From positions 142,397 through 206,396 of the forward strand of contig JANQEU010000014.1 in the NCBI GenBank assembly GCA_028278225.1: DNA of 64,000 nucleotides, read 5' to 3'. This document shows, piece after piece, positions 33,801 to 42,479 of this stretch (its first letter is position 1; each line of letters opens with the position of its first letter). The DNA is from Cyclobacteriaceae bacterium. Lineage in GTDB: Bacteria; Bacteroidota; Bacteroidia; Cytophagales; Cyclobacteriaceae. The notes beneath the pieces were generated by a model that worked only from the letters and a program-made list of their open reading frames with translations, did not search any database and was not told the DNA's origin. A program made the translations under genes and the position numbers.

Positions 33801-35806
33801 ATTTCACCAGCCCTACATCCGTTGACCAGAATAAACGGGTACTTACCTTTATTATTATAGCCGTCCGCCGGGTTTGAAACTCTGCCAATCTCGATATCGG
33901 TGACCGTGTTGCTGGAGTGGCCGAATAATGTTATCATTCCAACACCGGCATTTACCTCCTCAGCAATCGGAAAAACTTCAAAAATTGCTGAGGTTTCCTT
34001 TCCCTGGTTCATGGCTCTTCCTCCGAGAAAATCACCTTCAGCCACATTTTTGAAATTTTGAATGTATCCGGCAAACCTGTCCAACTCACTTGCGTCCTGA
34101 CCACCGCTAAGCTGTATCAGATTTTTGCGCCAAAGCACGTCAAAAGGTTGAGCTTCAAATTCAATCACTTTGTTCAGGTAAGCCCCGACATGTTCATTGG
34201 TACTTGCACTCAACCTTCCAATGGGTATTGCCGGAGCATGTGGATTGCCGGGATCCAGTCCTGTTGAAAAGCGCAGGTCCCCTCCGGGCAAGCCGTAAGT
34301 CGGGATCATGACCGGGTCGAACAGAAATTCAGCCGAATCCAATGGAAATCTCCTGAAAAAGTCACTATTGACAGTACGTCCCTTACCAATGATAAAAACA
34401 TATTCAATATTTCCATAAGCCTCCTCCAGTAATCTTCGTATGGCAATGGACGAGGGATCCCCGTAATTGAATTGATCATAGACATCTTCTATTTGAGCAA
34501 TTACAACATTATAGTTTCCGCCTGCCTGGCTTTCACGATAGTCTTCATATGCCAGGACCTGGTCCGTCCCATCAAGGCTCTCACGAAGTTTAGGATGGGT
34601 AATGATCAAAAAATCATTATCGGAGTAGTTTATCTCGCTGAAGGAATATGCCTCGATTTTTGGAACATTCTTCCAGGATGTTACCGCGTAGATATGATGA
34701 GACACTCCCGGGTTTTCAACGACAATATCAGCCCTGGAAATCAATGTCGTAGCGGGCAGTTTAATGGGATCGGATCGGTCCGTAATGTCGTAAAACTCAT
34801 AGTTCCCGGGGCTATCGGTCATGACCTGAAAATACGCCCTCTCTTCCAAATTGATATCACTGACGAAAAGCTTATTTTCATCAGCCGGTATTACGATGGA
34901 TTGAGGGTAAGTCAAAGAAACCTGCGCTACTGAAACGCGATCAGCCGCTCCTGATTCGCCAAGAACCGTCAATCTGATTACGAGCTCACCCCCGGGACCG
35001 ACATGGGTACCGGGAACATCGACCTGGTGATTTTGAAAAGTGTAATTGGCGAACTGTGCCTGATCAATCTCAGTAAGTGAACTTTCATCAGGCCCCACTT
35101 CAATCCCAACAATATGAGTAAGGCTGTTCCCCCCGATCAGGGTTAAATTCAATTGAGGGTCCGGGGCGGAGGCTACGTAGTTATCGAGCAGGAAATTGAA
35201 AGTCTGATTGCCACCTTTACCGATAAAAGGACCCGTCCATCCTTCTCCCTGATCATAGTCACTCAGGTGGAAAGTATACCCCGCTCCGAATCTCCTTCCC
35301 TCATGATAATTCGTACGCTGAATGATCCTGTCCGTTTCAAGGTGATAAGATTCGGGAGGTAAACCCAGATTGTCACCAATGTTACTTGACTGAATTCTTT
35401 TACCACTTGTCAAGTTATCCCAGGTCAGAAAAAATGTCGCAGTATCAGAAAAAAGATTAAGGTACTGATGAGGTTGCGCGTCAGGCAAATAAAGATCCTG
35501 GTCAGATATTCCGTCATTTTTCTGTCCCCAAAACTCAAAGTAATCGAGTGTGACACCATCCTCATTGAAGAAGACCCGCAAAGACACTTCTTCACCCATG
35601 CGGTAAAGCTTGATCCTGGAAGCTGCTACGTTGGCGGTAGGAAATCCCTCGTTTTCAAGCTCCTCACTTGTCACCCGGTAAAACCCATCCTCGGAAATTT
35701 TGAGTTTGAAATAGTCCTGATTGAAATTGATCCATTGATTGGGTTGACCAAATGAGCAGAACGATACAAGCAGTGAGATCGATATGATGTTAGCTACCCT
35801 TCTCAT
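30815..35806 (-). CDS. porU2: Type IX secretion sortase, PorU2 long form
   Basis: A 1663-residue secreted protein with a signal peptide (about 20 residues) and a long N-terminal beta region. A C25 gingipain-like peptidase domain spans about residues 400-770, with its catalytic dyad visible as His630 (LFGHSS) and Cys664 (LVNGCRAG). Several Ig/CARDB-like beta domains follow, and the C-terminus is a FlgD-like/type A T9SS signal domain (YPYPNPFSTSCRFVFTL, GDLLANGVYLYRVIL). PorU removes C-terminal signals and attaches cargo at the cell surface. The length and PorV partner fit PorU2 rather than canonical PorU. Confidence 0.88.
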   Translation of the reverse strand: MRRVANIISISLLVSFCSFGQPNQWINFNQDYFKLKISEDGFYRVTSEELENEGFPTANVAASRIKLYRMGEEVSLRVFFNEDGVTLDYFEFWGQKNDGISDQDLYLPDAQPHQYLNLFSDTATFFLTWDNLTSGKRIQSSNIGDNLGLPPESYHLETDRIIQRTNYHEGRRFGAGYTFHLSDYDQGEGWTGPFIGKGGNQTFNFLLDNYVASAPDPQLNLTLIGGNSLTHIVGIEVGPDESSLTEIDQAQFANYTFQNHQVDVPGTHVGPGGELVIRLTVLGESGAADRVSVAQVSLTYPQSIVIPADENKLFVSDINLEERAYFQVMTDSPGNYEFYDITDRSDPIKLPATTLISRADIVVENPGVSHHIYAVTSWKNVPKIEAYSFSEINYSDNDFLIITHPKLRESLDGTDQVLAYEDYRESQAGGNYNVVIAQIEDVYDQFNYGDPSSIAIRRLLEEAYGNIEYVFIIGKGRTVNSDFFRRFPLDSAEFLFDPVMIPTYGLPGGDLRFSTGLDPGNPHAPAIPIGRLSASTNEHVGAYLNKVIEFEAQPFDVLWRKNLIQLSGGQDASELDRFAGYIQNFKNVAEGDFLGGRAMNQGKETSAIFEVFPIAEEVNAGVGMITLFGHSSNTVTDIEIGRVSNPADGYNNKGKYPFILVNGCRAGEIFVNTVSFGEDWMREADKGCIGFIAHADFALSTNLRLFTDIFYEVAFAKEESFGSSVGEILVELAKEYFDRDGTGDAEKTQVHQTLYQGDPAIKVFGAIQADFQIEDLSVFASAISGDRILSQQDSFNINLVVKNFGRTVTDSLNVSIIRTLPNGETVTYERQFLPPRYRDTLSFSISNSGLTSVDGENSFSISIDPLNRIEELDEMNNGANISLFIAEGNTVNLLPQDQALVRNGEVDLIWQPLDILTPSRSYAVEFDSTSDFSSPFFQQFQTEGEDVLEYTVDFEGLGIQDTTVIYWRTRFANPANNEDTLWIGSSFALVPDSVSGWAQMDFDQFSANNFQGIQINESFSLLEFMTNSIPVNIVTQGTGIFNYDDNQVIINGTDLLNTINVVDPVCKTNTINAIALDRTSNALFRPITFDGADVFQPLVCGKLPQMIYNLDENDVLSARRIEELISNLKFSDHLLLFNLDSVAYSNWDDQILDALETIGVNRNDIASLIDGQPVVILGRKGLAPGEAVILWDNGSVFPPKEQQLSFNEDVVGSEVDGKISFPLIGPAKQWDSLYYDFEIESDDTFGVSISGVDVDGNKSPFFNSGRVEKIDISTLDALQYPFLEIEFELGDEISLTPPEFKSLGVEFDPSPEGLVFAPDKTVITVQEGQDITATVGIRNVSDIAYEDSITVNFLLRNVNSGNVTAMQRTIAAPDPKDTVQTGFTLSSIGMVGANDLIVEYSSSDIEITKSNNRLFMQSHVTVEEDNVNPVLDVTFDGAYIMNGDIVSSDPVIFVRLKDRNPYLVKSDTSGIEIELKPPGEGATYQRVSMTDPKISWTTATADEDFELEYKPGPLEDGVHSLRVQASDETGNLVATEPFEIDFEVINESTVTHFYPYPNPFSTSCRFVFTLTGSELPDNIKIQIMTISGRVVREIMQDEIGPVRIGDNITEYAWDGRDQYGDLLANGVYLYRVILKSGGRTFEHRSTVADRSFEHGFGKLYILR

Positions 35807-36881
35807 TGAAATCTACTTTGATAGAAAAAACATGGGAATAAAGGCCTTCTGCCTGATCGCCGACATCAGTCAATGCATAATCTATGGTGAGCTCCCTGAT
35901 TTTGAATCCTATTCCCGCAGCAGGCTGATGCCTCCATGCATTGTCTCCGCTGAACTCTTTTATTCTTTGAAATTGTCCCGTTCCAAATCTCAGGAATATG
36001 GCATTATTGTACCCCACTTCCAAACCAAATGACGGATCAATGGACGCAAAATTGGATCTGATGACGGTGTTTCTTTTGCCATCCAATGTGGTTTGCAGTT
36101 CAACTGAGCCCAGGACTGAAAAGATCTCCCGAATTTCGAACGCCCTGGCGATCCCCAGAATTAACCGGGGTAAAGTGATCTCGGTAGTGCTGACCGGAAC
36201 ATCATTCCCGGTATCGTTAAAAACCTCTCTGAACTGATCATCGTTGTGAGACCATACATTAAATGTCCCGAAAATATCGCGTGCGCTCAACCCCAGCTGC
36301 CATGAACGCACAGACTTTTGAGCCCCAAAATCAAAACCAAACCCCCAGGCTTTTGAGAAATCACCCGCAATCCTCCTGATTACCTTCACATTACCACCAA
36401 CCTGCACCCCACCTAAAAAAGGTACACTTTGTGCATATGAAACGAGAAAGGCGTAATCAGACGCTGAGAAAAACTGTATCCGGCTATAATCTATCCTTCC
36501 GTCCGCATCAAAAAGGAACCTGGTATCCGGTATGTCATCAACGGAAAATCTAATTACGGAAAATGCAATCCTGCTGCTGTCTGCTACCCGCGTGGTAAAA
36601 GCACCAAAGTCATAATTTGCAATTCCGGCAAAGTACGAGGAATGCATTAGCATAAGCTGATGATCCGGACTGACTCTAAGCAAACCCGCAGGATTCCAAT
36701 ACCCGGATGTAACGTCATTTACAAAAGCTACACCCTGAGCGCCCATCCCGAAAGCTCTTGCTCCTACCCCCAATGTCAGGAATTCATTGCTGTATTTGGG
36801 GGTATTATCCTGTCCGACGGCTTCCATCAGGAACAAGGGGATGGCCCCAAGCAGCAATAGGAGTTTCAGGTTACACTTCAT
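35790..36881 (-). CDS. porV2: PorV/PorQ-family outer-membrane protein, PorV2
   Basis: A 363-residue protein with a signal peptide (cleavage after about 23 residues). The opening NEFLTLGVGARAFGMGAQGV and TSGYWNPAGLL is the family hallmark of FadL-like 14-strand barrels in type IX secretion. PorV shuttles cargo from the translocon to the sortase. It precedes porU2 in transcription and overlaps it by 17 bases, which supports a dedicated PorV2-PorU2 pair. Confidence 0.88.
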   Translation of the reverse strand: MKCNLKLLLLLGAIPLFLMEAVGQDNTPKYSNEFLTLGVGARAFGMGAQGVAFVNDVTSGYWNPAGLLRVSPDHQLMLMHSSYFAGIANYDFGAFTTRVADSSRIAFSVIRFSVDDIPDTRFLFDADGRIDYSRIQFFSASDYAFLVSYAQSVPFLGGVQVGGNVKVIRRIAGDFSKAWGFGFDFGAQKSVRSWQLGLSARDIFGTFNVWSHNDDQFREVFNDTGNDVPVSTTEITLPRLILGIARAFEIREIFSVLGSVELQTTLDGKRNTVIRSNFASIDPSFGLEVGYNNAIFLRFGTGQFQRIKEFSGDNAWRHQPAAGIGFKIRELTIDYALTDVGDQAEGLYSHVFSIKVDFNEKGS

Positions 36882-36989
36882 CGAAGGATATCTAGGTGCA
36901 ATTTAGAAAGAGGGAAATACAATCTTTGTCTTTGAAAACATGTGATTTTGACGATCGCCCCTAAAAGTCTTTAAAATAACGCACTTAAT

Positions 36990-37039
36990 ATGATATTATT
37001 GATATTATATATAATTATTTTAAGAAAAATTAATATCAT
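36990..37039. promoter_or_regulatory. AT-rich inverted repeat in the porV2/padR divergent region
   Basis: ATGATATTA (36990-36998) and TAATATCAT (37031-37039) are perfect 9-base inverted arms with a 32-base AT-rich centre that itself repeats GATATTA. The 301-base gap between the divergent porV2 and padR genes holds this and no gene. It is a candidate PadR operator, but PadR sites usually have short spacers. Confidence 0.4.
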
Positions 37040-37182
37040 GTAATATTTCTTGGCAAGTACTTGGCCATACATAGTACCTTTCCGTATATAGTGACAGGAA
37101 CAGTTGATTAATGTCAGCATTCCGAATCCTTGTTTCGGCGGATTACGGAGTTACTAACATTCAAACTTTATACACATGAATT

Positions 37183-37536
37183 ATGAATATTGAAAACACG
37201 CAGGTGCAAATGAGAAAGGGGATCCTGGAGTATTGCATCCTGAACATCATATCACGGGGCGAGGTATATGCGTCGGATATGTTGGTAGAACTGACTTCGG
37301 CAAAAATCATGGTAGTGGAAGGCACATTGTACCCGCTCCTGACCAGATTGAGAAAAGCAGGTCTGGTCGATTACAAGTGGGTTGAATCAAGTTCCGGACC
37401 ACCAAGAAAATATTACACAATAACCAAGGACGGCGTTAAATTCTTAACAGCCCTGTCCGAAACCTGGGACGAACTGATCGCTTCGACTCAAAAGATCAAA
37501 TCCGTCAAAAAAAAGAAGTCAACTAAGAAATCATGA
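37183..37536 (+). CDS. PadR-family transcriptional regulator
   Basis: A 117-residue winged-helix protein: RKGILEYCILNIISRGEVYA, VEGTLYPLLTRLRKAGLVDY and SSGPPRKYYTITKDG are the standard PadR elements, with a short C-terminal helix and a Lys-rich end. Its stop overlaps the start of the PspC/GIN gene by 4 bases, an arrangement seen repeatedly in Bacteroidota, so it probably controls its own operon. Confidence 0.92.
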   Translation: MNIENTQVQMRKGILEYCILNIISRGEVYASDMLVELTSAKIMVVEGTLYPLLTRLRKAGLVDYKWVESSSGPPRKYYTITKDGVKFLTALSETWDELIASTQKIKSVKKKKSTKKS

Positions 37537-39980
37537 AAAAAAACATAAGCATAAATATTGGTGGTATAATATTCCATATTGAAGAGGATGGATTTGACCG
37601 CCTGAAAAACTACCTTGATTCAATTAACAACTACTTTTCTTCGTTCGAAGACAGTAAGGAGATCATTGATGATATTGAAAACCGGATAGCTGAAATTTTC
37701 CTCGGCAAATTATCCGAAGGAAACCAGGTCATCACTATTGTTGAGATCGAGGAATTGATAACAACGATGGGTACCATAGCTGATTTCGAAGCTACCATTG
37801 AAACTGAACCCGAGGATCAAAAAGTAACAGAGGATGAAACACAAAAGGAAGAGGCCGAGGAACCAACAAAAGAAAAGGCCGCCTCTGCGGCAAAGCGTCT
37901 TTACCGGGATACCAAACACAGGGTACTTGGGGGAGTTGCTTCCGGTATCGCACACTATTTTAATATAGATCCAATCTGGATCAGGTTGTTATTCCTTGCT
38001 CTGCTTTTCAATATTCTCTTTTGGGGACTAAGCGGAGCCACTTTCCTGGCGTACATTATACTGTGGATTGTACTCCCTCCCAATGACGAATTGGAGGAAG
38101 ACAAAGGGATCAAGAAGCTCTTTCGTAGTTCAGAGGACAGGGTTCTGGGAGGAGTATCCAGTGGGATTGCCGCATATTTCGGAACGGACGCGACCGTCAT
38201 AAGGCTATTGTTTGTATTATCCATCTTCCTTGGAGGCGCCGGTCTCATTCTGTATATCATTCTCTGGATCATTACGCCTGAGGCAAAGACCATAACCGAA
38301 AAAATGCAAATGCAGGGGGAGCCGGTTACCCTCTCTAACATCGAGACCAACATAAAAAAAAGTCTCAAGGTAGAAGAGGGTGAAGAATCGGTTATAGTAA
38401 AGATCTTACTGTTCCCATTCAGATTAATCGCACTGATAATCAATGCTTTGGCTCAGATCCTGGGCCCGCTTCTCAAGTTTCTTGTAGAAGCTTTCAGGAT
38501 ACTTTTCGGGGTGTTGGTAACAGTTACAGGCTTTGCAATTACTATTTCCTGCATTGTCGTCCTGTTTGTTTTGATGGGGCTCGGCGGTGCGTGGTACGAC
38601 TTTGTTCAAGTACATGACATACCTACTGACATATTCATTAATAGTGTGAACTGGATAGCTGCCATTTCATTATTCCTGGTATTTGTTATACCCGCATTAG
38701 CGCTTATTCTGTTAGGTATTGTGATTATCGTTAAGAAGAGAGTTGGTAATGCATACGTCGGCTGGTCGCTATTCGGATTATGGATACTCGGATTGATCGG
38801 AGCTTCCTTTACAATCCCGGCTGTCGTGCGGGAATTCACAGTCGAAAATGATTTCAGGGAGGAGCGTGTGTACGAAAAACCTGAGGGAATACCCACGCTG
38901 AGATTGAATGATAATTTCGATTATGGCAACTACGACGGCGTCAACCTTAGACTTCGTGGACACTCTGATAGTACCTACAAGCTTCTCCTGCGATATGAAG
39001 CCAGGGGCTCCTCCCGAAGAGACGCGGAGGACAATGCCAGAGCGGTGAGCTATACGGTAGTTCAGGATGGAAATGATTTCATTTTTGATTCTGAAATAGA
39101 TTTCAATCAGGCGCCGTTCAGGTTCCAGGAAGTGGATGCAATCTTTTACATTCCATTCGGTGAAACATTCAGGATGGAATACGAGCTTAGGGAAATCCTG
39201 AGTAACACTTTGCATTTGAACGGTTACAGGGCATATCAAATGGAAGGGAATGACTGGACCTTTGACAGAGGCGGGATAAAATGTATCACCTGCGATGAAG
39301 AAGGGATATCGAGAAGAAGATCCAGGTCCGGTGCATGGAATAGCGTTCGTGGCGAAGCAATTACCTATGAATTCGAAGACTTTAACAGCATAAAAGTTGC
39401 GTCATCTTTCAAAATCAGAATAAGACAGGACAATGAATACCGGGTAGAACTGAAAGGTGATGATGCGGACGAAGTGACATTGGTACAGTACGGAGATGAG
39501 CTTGAGATTAAGTATAGAGATTCCTGGGACTGGTGGGATCGCAACCGCGGCTATGATCTCGATCTCCATCTCTATGTCACTGCTCCGGAGCTTGAGTCCC
39601 TGGAATTGATAGGCGGTTGTGAAGGTAGAATTGATGATTTCAATACACGGGAAATGGAGATCAAACTCACGGGGGCTTCCGAACTTGATGCGGATATCGA
39701 TCCAAGATTCTTGGATGTGGAGCTTGTAGGGGCTTCAAAACTGACCCTGGATGGCAAAGCGAACGAATTGAATGCAAAACTTGTGGGGGCATCCAGGTTA
39801 GACGCCTCGGACTTCAGATCCCAAAATGTTGATGTTTCAGTCTTAGGGGCTTCAAAAGCAGAGGTCTATGGAACAGAAGAAATTGAAATAAAAGCTACAG
39901 GTGTCAGCACCGTCAGATATCGCGGAACCGACAGGGTTCGAATCGATAGTGATGGGCTAAGTACCGTAAGACGTTATTGA
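37533..39980 (+). CDS. Two-PspC, polytopic, GIN-domain membrane protein
   Basis: An 815-residue protein in four parts: an acidic N-terminal cytosolic region, two PspC domains (HRVLGGVASGIAHYF near 127 and DRVLGGVSSGIAAYF near 203), a membrane region of about four helices (about 285-440), and an extracytoplasmic part ending in a DUF2807/GIN beta-helical domain (SSFKIRIRQDNEYRVELKG, then repeated LVGASKL-type turns). PspC domains sense membrane stress; GIN domains are beta-solenoid heads. This looks like an envelope-stress sensor coupled to its PadR regulator; that role is inference. Confidence 0.85.
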   Translation: MKKNISINIGGIIFHIEEDGFDRLKNYLDSINNYFSSFEDSKEIIDDIENRIAEIFLGKLSEGNQVITIVEIEELITTMGTIADFEATIETEPEDQKVTEDETQKEEAEEPTKEKAASAAKRLYRDTKHRVLGGVASGIAHYFNIDPIWIRLLFLALLFNILFWGLSGATFLAYIILWIVLPPNDELEEDKGIKKLFRSSEDRVLGGVSSGIAAYFGTDATVIRLLFVLSIFLGGAGLILYIILWIITPEAKTITEKMQMQGEPVTLSNIETNIKKSLKVEEGEESVIVKILLFPFRLIALIINALAQILGPLLKFLVEAFRILFGVLVTVTGFAITISCIVVLFVLMGLGGAWYDFVQVHDIPTDIFINSVNWIAAISLFLVFVIPALALILLGIVIIVKKRVGNAYVGWSLFGLWILGLIGASFTIPAVVREFTVENDFREERVYEKPEGIPTLRLNDNFDYGNYDGVNLRLRGHSDSTYKLLLRYEARGSSRRDAEDNARAVSYTVVQDGNDFIFDSEIDFNQAPFRFQEVDAIFYIPFGETFRMEYELREILSNTLHLNGYRAYQMEGNDWTFDRGGIKCITCDEEGISRRRSRSGAWNSVRGEAITYEFEDFNSIKVASSFKIRIRQDNEYRVELKGDDADEVTLVQYGDELEIKYRDSWDWWDRNRGYDLDLHLYVTAPELESLELIGGCEGRIDDFNTREMEIKLTGASELDADIDPRFLDVELVGASKLTLDGKANELNAKLVGASRLDASDFRSQNVDVSVLGASKAEVYGTEEIEIKATGVSTVRYRGTDRVRIDSDGLSTVRRY

Positions 39981-40031
39981 TTCTAATTTTCTCTTGTCAA
40001 TCTCACGCCAAGTGGATTGAACCATGATGCA

Positions 40032-40083
40032 GCCTCGCCATCCTAATTCCGGTAAACATCGGAACGGAGGCGGGGCTTTTTTC
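40032..40083 (+). terminator. Intrinsic terminator after the PspC/GIN gene
   Basis: GCCTCGCC (40032-40039) pairs with GGCGGGGC (40069-40076) including one G-U pair, with an inner CCG/CGG stem and a following TTTTTT. It lies 51 bases after the stop. Confidence 0.75.
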
Positions 40084-40093
40084 TACATGTGAT

Positions 40094-41215
40094 TCAAATC
40101 AGGAACTCATCGAAATTTCCGGCGTGAATGATTTGGAATTTGGCATCCTGGTAGGTTTTGCCAAAGGTTACCGGAAATCTTACCTTTTTGTTTTCAGAAT
40201 ACTTAAACTCAAAAGCAGTCAGCTGACCATCAATATCTTCAATGTAGTCTATCTCCTGTTTCTGCCTGGTCCTCCAAAAATATGAGTTCACATAATGATG
40301 ATTGTAATGGTTACTTTTTATTCGTTCGGAAACCATGAAATTCTCCCAAAGCGCTCCCTTATCCTGCCGCAAATCCAGCGGCGCATAATTTGAGATCAAA
40401 CTATTCCGTACCCCATTATCGTAAAAGTATATTTTCCTGGTTGTACTTATCTCATTTCTTAGATTACGGCTGAATGGCTGTAAACGAAATATCACAAATG
40501 CTTTCTCCAAAATGTCAATGTAGTTACCAATCGTATTTTTATCAACCTGGACAAGATTGGCCAGCTCATTGTACGAAACTTCGTTACCGACTTGAAAAGC
40601 AAGGGCTTTTAAGAGCCTGACAATAACTTCGGGCTTTCGAATTCCCGCCAAAGACAGCACATCTTTGTATAGGTAACTTGAAGTTAGTTGCATCAATACA
40701 TCCTTCTCCTGACCCTGTGACATAATTACTTCCGGATACATGCCGAAAATCAGCCGCTGCTCCAGTTGCTGTCTGGCAACAATAAAACCAACATGACCCT
40801 GAAATTCAGTCCAGCTTATCGGAAACAGATGATACTCCCACTTTCTTCCAGTGAGCGGCTCATTGATCTTCTGGTTGATCTCAAAGGCGGAAGATCCGCT
40901 TACAAAAAGAGAAACACCAGGAAGCTGATCGGTAATCAGTTTCAGCGTCATACCAACGTTACTGATTCGTTGAGCTTCATCTATAAACACAGTCTTATAT
41001 GATCCTATGATCTGTTTCAGTTTTTCCGTGTTGACATCTGAAAGTTCCTCCTGCACCAGGGGATCATCACCATCCAGAAACAAATACCTATCCGGATCAG
41101 AAAGAATCTCCTTGATCAAGGTGGTCTTTCCTGTCTGCCGAGGCCCCAAAAGAACAATAGCTTTGTTCCCGGATACTCTGTTTTTTAGGATTTCGAAAAG
41201 CTTCCTCGGTATCAT
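40094..41215 (-). CDS. AAA_14/DUF4143-family ATPase
   Basis: A 373-residue protein with an N-terminal AAA ATPase (Walker A GPRQTGKTT at 24-32, Walker B TVFIDEAQRI), a winged-helix-like middle (NELANLVQVDKNTIGNYIDIL) and the C-terminal DUF4143 domain (WENFMVSERIK, FWRTRQKQEIDYIED, FEFKYSENKK), whose D-x(n)-E-x-K arrangement resembles the PD-(D/E)xK nuclease fold. These genes are numerous and mobile in bacteria with no settled function. The start lies only 2 bases from a three-unit tandem repeat array. Confidence 0.85.
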   Translation of the reverse strand: MIPRKLFEILKNRVSGNKAIVLLGPRQTGKTTLIKEILSDPDRYLFLDGDDPLVQEELSDVNTEKLKQIIGSYKTVFIDEAQRISNVGMTLKLITDQLPGVSLFVSGSSAFEINQKINEPLTGRKWEYHLFPISWTEFQGHVGFIVARQQLEQRLIFGMYPEVIMSQGQEKDVLMQLTSSYLYKDVLSLAGIRKPEVIVRLLKALAFQVGNEVSYNELANLVQVDKNTIGNYIDILEKAFVIFRLQPFSRNLRNEISTTRKIYFYDNGVRNSLISNYAPLDLRQDKGALWENFMVSERIKSNHYNHHYVNSYFWRTRQKQEIDYIEDIDGQLTAFEFKYSENKKVRFPVTFGKTYQDAKFQIIHAGNFDEFLI

Positions 41216-41217
41216 TA

Positions 41218-41312
41218 TTCACCAAATGTAATACTTTTTAGTGATTATATTCACCAAATGTAATATTTTTTGGTGATTATATTCACCAAATATCATGTTT
41301 TTCATGATTACA
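41218..41312. promoter_or_regulatory. Three-unit tandem operator/promoter array
   Basis: Three units of about 32 bases start at 41218, 41250 and 41282. Each opens TTCACCAAAT; in unit 2 TCACCAAA and TTTGGTGA form perfect inverted arms, unit 1 has one mismatch, and unit 3 has a different inner palindrome (ATCATG...CATGAT). On the minus strand units 1 and 2 also contain TACATTTG, a match to the TAnnTTTG box. The array abuts the ATPase start, so binding would block transcription or translation. Confidence 0.6.
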
Positions 41313-41354
41313 ATTTTTCAGGAGATCAACATCATCTACCAGTCAGGAGCTATC

Positions 41355-42479
41355 TTATGTTGTTTTTCTATATCTCCAAACCGCCAGTGAATTGATAATA
41401 ATTGCATAGAAAACAACAACTATTATTTGCCTGCCAATATCCTGCAATCCGGACCCTTTTAACATAACAAGTCTTATAACTTCGATAAAATATCGCACCG
41501 GATTGATGAGGGTGATCTTCTGAGCCCAGGGCGGCATGTTTTCGATGGGCGTGAATAACCCACCCATCAGGATGAAGATGACAAGGAAAAACCAGGAAAT
41601 GAACATTGCCTGCTGCTGCGTTTCCGTAACGGTAGATATAAACATCCCAATGCCCACAACCATAACGAGGTAGACTGCAGTGAATCCGTATAACAACAGC
41701 AGGCTTCCTACTATCGGGATATTGAATACCAGTTTTGCCACGAGTAAACCCAGGCTGAATTCGAATAATCCGATAATCCACAGGGGGATCATCTTACCCA
41801 GAATGAACTGATATTTTTTAAGGGGTGTCACATTGAGTTGTTCGATGGTACCAAGTTCTTTTTCCCTGACAATATTCATGGATGAAATGAACGCGCCGAT
41901 CATTGTGACCAGGATCACCAGGATCCCAGGAACCATGTATGTTTTATAATTGAGGAAAGGATTGAACCAAAAAGAATAAGTGGTCTCAATTACCTGGAGA
42001 TCAATTTTCTTTAATGGCATTTTAGCCATCAGCTCACCTCCCACTTCAAGGCTAAAGTCCCGGGCTACCTGGCTAAGGTAAAAACTCCCAAGACCTGCTT
42101 TAATTCCGTCAATAGCATTTACCAACAGTTGGATTTCTGATTTTTCAGATGTCAGATAATCTCTTTCAAAACCGATGGGGACATTAAGAATCAAATCTGT
42201 TTTGCCTTTATCCAACTCTTCATTCAAATCAATATATTCGAAAGAGACATCCGTCAGGGAGAAGTATTCCGACGAACTTATTTTATCTCTCAACCTGGAA
42301 CTTGCAGTACTCTGATCCTGATCATTCCAATAGATCTTTAAGTTACGAATTTCAAAATCCGCTGCATACGCCAGAACCAATAGCTGAATCACCGGTGCGA
42401 CAATAATGATTGGCAGAATACTCTTATTCCTGAATATCTGGAGAAACTCTTTTTGAATTAAAAATCTGATCGTCCTCAT
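41355..42479 (-). CDS. ABC-2-type permease (YbhR-like)
   Basis: A 374-residue inner-membrane permease: one N-terminal helix, a large periplasmic loop, then five helices. ELGTIEQLNVTPL is the conserved cytoplasmic coupling segment of ABC-2 exporters. It is the last gene of the exporter operon, overlapping the sister permease by 4 bases. The two permeases should form a heterodimer driven by the two ATPases upstream. Confidence 0.9.
   Translation of the reverse strand: MRTIRFLIQKEFLQIFRNKSILPIIIVAPVIQLLVLAYAADFEIRNLKIYWNDQDQSTASSRLRDKISSSEYFSLTDVSFEYIDLNEELDKGKTDLILNVPIGFERDYLTSEKSEIQLLVNAIDGIKAGLGSFYLSQVARDFSLEVGGELMAKMPLKKIDLQVIETTYSFWFNPFLNYKTYMVPGILVILVTMIGAFISSMNIVREKELGTIEQLNVTPLKKYQFILGKMIPLWIIGLFEFSLGLLVAKLVFNIPIVGSLLLLYGFTAVYLVMVVGIGMFISTVTETQQQAMFISWFFLVIFILMGGLFTPIENMPPWAQKITLINPVRYFIEVIRLVMLKGSGLQDIGRQIIVVVFYAIIINSLAVWRYRKTT

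Noticed and set aside
31151..35362. Several plus-strand open frames of 70-150 codons opposite porU2
   Set aside because: They are antisense shadows of a long, clearly coding minus-strand gene and show no domain or start signal.
37062..37083. GTAC...GTAC repeat near 37053-37080 as the PadR site
   Set aside because: The arms are only 4 bases and common by chance; the 9-base inverted repeat at 36990 is the better candidate.
41218..41312. Possible small CRISPR array
   Set aside because: The three units are directly adjacent with no unique spacers, each contains promoter-like and palindromic elements, and no cas gene is in the window.
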